DNA from: Actinomadura barringtoniae
GTDB lineage: Bacteria; Actinomycetota; Actinomycetes; Streptosporangiales; Streptosporangiaceae
DNA length: 64,000 nucleotides
NCBI RefSeq assembly: GCF_017573505.1
Contig: NZ_JAGEOJ010000001.1
Location: forward strand, 310,001 to 374,000
Direction: 5' to 3'
Position 1 is the first letter of the stretch. Each line of letters begins with the position of its first letter. Under the pieces are notes generated by a model, which was not told where the DNA came from, searched no databases, and saw nothing but the letters and a program-made list of their open reading frames with translations. Made by a program: the position numbers and the translations under genes. This document shows positions 62,369 through 64,000 of this stretch, one piece after another.

Positions 62369-62622
62369 GGCACCCCCTTCACGTGTTCACGTGGGATCTC
62401 CACAATTCGCGTCGCGACCCTAGAGGGAGATGTGGGGCGAAAACGGATTCATGTTGCGCTTGTTATCCATCCGTGACGGCCCGGTTGTCAGCACCGCCGC
62501 GCCGACACCCTCCCGTCATCGTCGGCGGCATTGTCGGGGTCCTCCGCCAGGCATAGCGTCGGAGCAGTCGGCCCACAGTGACCGTGCGGTTCCACACGGT
62601 GATCTCAGTGAGGAGAGGCGCG

Positions 62623-63234
62623 ATGTTCATCCAGATCATGCAGGGCAAGGTCGGCGATCCCGGCGAGCTGAAGGCGGCCGCCGACCGCTGGGCGCACGAG
62701 CTGGCGCCCGGATCGATCGGCTGGCTCGGCACCACCGCGGGCGTCACCGGCGACGGAACGTTCATCGCCCTCGTCCACTTCGAGTCGCCCGAGGCGGCTC
62801 GGCAGAACAGTGACCGGCCCGAGCAGGCCCAGTGGTGGGCCGAGACCTCCAAGCTCTTCAGCGGCGAGGTCACGTTCCACGACTGCACCGAGACCGAGGT
62901 CTGGGGCGGCGGCGGATCCGACGCGGCCGGCTTCGTCCAGGTCATCCAGGGCCGCGTCCGCGACTTCGCCGGCCTCGTCGACCACATGCGCCAGCAGGAC
63001 GAGAAGGCCATGCAGGCCGCCCGCCCCGACATCATCGGCGGCGTCAGCGCCGCGCACCCCGACGGCGGCATCAGCGACGTCCTCTACTTCACCACCGAGG
63101 CCGAGGCGCGCGAGAACGAGCGCAAGGAGCCGCCGGAGCAGATGAAGGCGATGATGGAGGAGATGATGAGGTTCTACGAGGGCGACGAATTCACCTACCT
63201 CGACCTCAAGACCCCCTGGCTCTACACGCGCTAG
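62623..63234 (+). CDS. Duplicated ABM/dimeric-barrel-like protein
   Basis: A 203-residue protein made of two similar halves (MFIQIMQGKVGDPGELKAAA and GFVQVIQGRVRDFAGL). Each looks like a ferredoxin-like dimeric alpha-beta barrel, such as antibiotic biosynthesis monooxygenases. ATG 62623 follows GAGGAGAG. No cofactor motif is visible. An inverted repeat ACCGTG/CACGGT lies at 62581-62600. Function unknown. Confidence 0.8.
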   Translation: MFIQIMQGKVGDPGELKAAADRWAHELAPGSIGWLGTTAGVTGDGTFIALVHFESPEAARQNSDRPEQAQWWAETSKLFSGEVTFHDCTETEVWGGGGSDAAGFVQVIQGRVRDFAGLVDHMRQQDEKAMQAARPDIIGGVSAAHPDGGISDVLYFTTEAEARENERKEPPEQMKAMMEEMMRFYEGDEFTYLDLKTPWLYTR

Positions 63235-63575
63235 CCCGTGCCGGCTCAAACCCTCGCTCACGCGCTGACCGCGTGCCTGCCAGCGCAGCGCCACCCGTCG
63301 ACTCACGCGCTGACCTGCGCTGGCTCACATGCCAGCTAGCCCAGGGCCAAGCGCTAGGTCAGCGGCTGACCACGCCCCGGTGTTCACGCGCGGTGTTCAC
63401 GCGCGGGGGGCGCGCTGTGTCACGCGCTGTGTCACGCGCTGTGTCACGCGCGGGGGGCACGCGGGGTCACGCGCGGGGTCACGCGCTCACCGCGTGCCGG
63501 CCAGCATCGGGCCGTACGCAGGCTCACGCTCAAGACGCGCGCTGACCCGCACCGGCCCACGCGCCCGACGGCGTG
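63235..63575. repeat. Intergenic region of TCACGCGCTG-type repeats
   Basis: The 341-bp gap has no gene. TCACGCGC occurs about ten times from 63245 to 63490, with a 12-bp GTGTCACGCGCT unit in tandem near 63417-63450. Confidence 0.85.
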
Positions 63576-63797
63576 CTAGACGGCGCCGCCAGTCAGCAGA
63601 TGGGCGAGCAGCCAGCCGAGCCCGATCAGCAGGGCCAGCCGGCGCAGCTGCCAGCCGAACGGCTTGCCGCGCACGGCGAACACGCCCCAGATGAGCTCGG
63701 ACAGGGTGTCACCGGGCTGCCGGTTGAAGACCGCCGGCAGCTCGATGGCGAAGAACATCAGAATCCAGAAGATCCAGGCAGCAAGAAAGGGGGACAT
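63576..63797 (-). CDS. Small two-helix membrane protein
   Basis: A 73-residue protein with helices about 5-22 and 52-70, separated by a short loop (FNRQPGDTLSELIWGVFAVRG). ATG 63797 or 63800 starts it. Unknown function. Confidence 0.6.
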   Translation of the reverse strand: MSPFLAAWIFWILMFFAIELPAVFNRQPGDTLSELIWGVFAVRGKPFGWQLRRLALLIGLGWLLAHLLTGGAV

Positions 63798-63849
63798 CAC
63801 AAACCTCGGGGAGACGCTTTACTGATTACTCCCCGTGGTGAGAGATCGA

Positions 63850-64000
63850 CTACCCCGAGTGGGACGGCGGATACAATGCATGACCGTCGTCCCAGGGGGC
63901 GAGCCGCTCGAAGAGCCGTTCGTCATGCCAGCGCCCGGCCACGTGAATGTGCCGCCGCGCGACCCCGATCGGCTCGAACCCGTTCCGCCTCAGCACCGCC
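63850..64000 (-). CDS. GNAT (RimJ/RimL-like) acetyltransferase, C-terminal end
   Basis: Only the last 49 codons are in the window: RNGFEPIGVARRHIHVAGRWHDERLFERL, the typical C terminus of RimJ-type GNAT enzymes, ending with TAG at 63850-63852. The start lies beyond the right edge. Confidence 0.75.
   Translation of the reverse strand, partial: AVLRRNGFEPIGVARRHIHVAGRWHDERLFERLAPWDDGHALYPPSHSG

Overview
This window is chromosomal DNA of a high-GC actinomycete. Signs are the very high G+C, many GTG/TTG starts behind strong GA-rich ribosome sites, a mycothiol-type DsbA protein, Eis and PASTA-less Ser/Thr kinases, an S37 secreted tripeptidyl peptidase, and a Nur-type nickel operator. The style fits the Streptosporangiales (an Actinomadura-like organism), but genus is inference. 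Apart from the two edge genes, a P450 and a GNAT acetyltransferase, the genes are complete.

Region 1 (1-11.6 kb) looks like one catabolic locus. It holds a P450 and a glutamine-synthetase-like ligase, an acetoacetate-decarboxylase-family protein with a MarR regulator, an APC permease, an F420-type luciferase-like oxidoreductase, and the operon GATase-hpaE-hpaD-hpaG for homoprotocatechuate meta-cleavage. The GS-like ligase plus a class I glutamine amidotransferase suggests gamma-glutamylation of an (aromatic) amine before ring cleavage. A shared promoter element (TCATTTGG..C..TACGAT type) lies at the divergent promoters of this locus and suggests one regulon.

Region 2 (11.7-27.4 kb) is mixed: an NmrA/QorB oxidoreductase, a membrane protein and TetR regulator around a paired operator, a fused AccD/AccA carboxyltransferase, an amidase, a secreted M19/amidohydrolase-like enzyme, an orphan histidine kinase, two Ser/Thr kinases, a VOC protein, a SpoIIE phosphatase and Eis.

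Region 3 (27.4-55 kb) keeps a core gene order that I recall from mycobacteria (rpiB, DsbA-like, pepN, HNH, glbO, alpha-glucosidase; Rv2465c-Rv2471). Many genes are inserted, including a CooC-like ATPase diverging from a nickel transporter that has a near-perfect Nur box. ilvD, malQ, an amidase, a NERD protein, prolyl oligopeptidase, a methyltransferase, a TPR-HTH regulator and MscS also lie here.

Region 4 (55-64 kb) has a two-component system diverging from a lipoprotein-adaptor-ABC efflux operon, a secreted S37 peptidase and small proteins.

A striking theme is short tandem repeats, mostly 15, 18, 23, 27, 36 or 45 bp. There are about twenty loci, both between genes and inside coding linkers, including inside a kinase domain and an ATPase. 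No tRNA, rRNA, CRISPR array, insertion sequence or phage gene was recognised.
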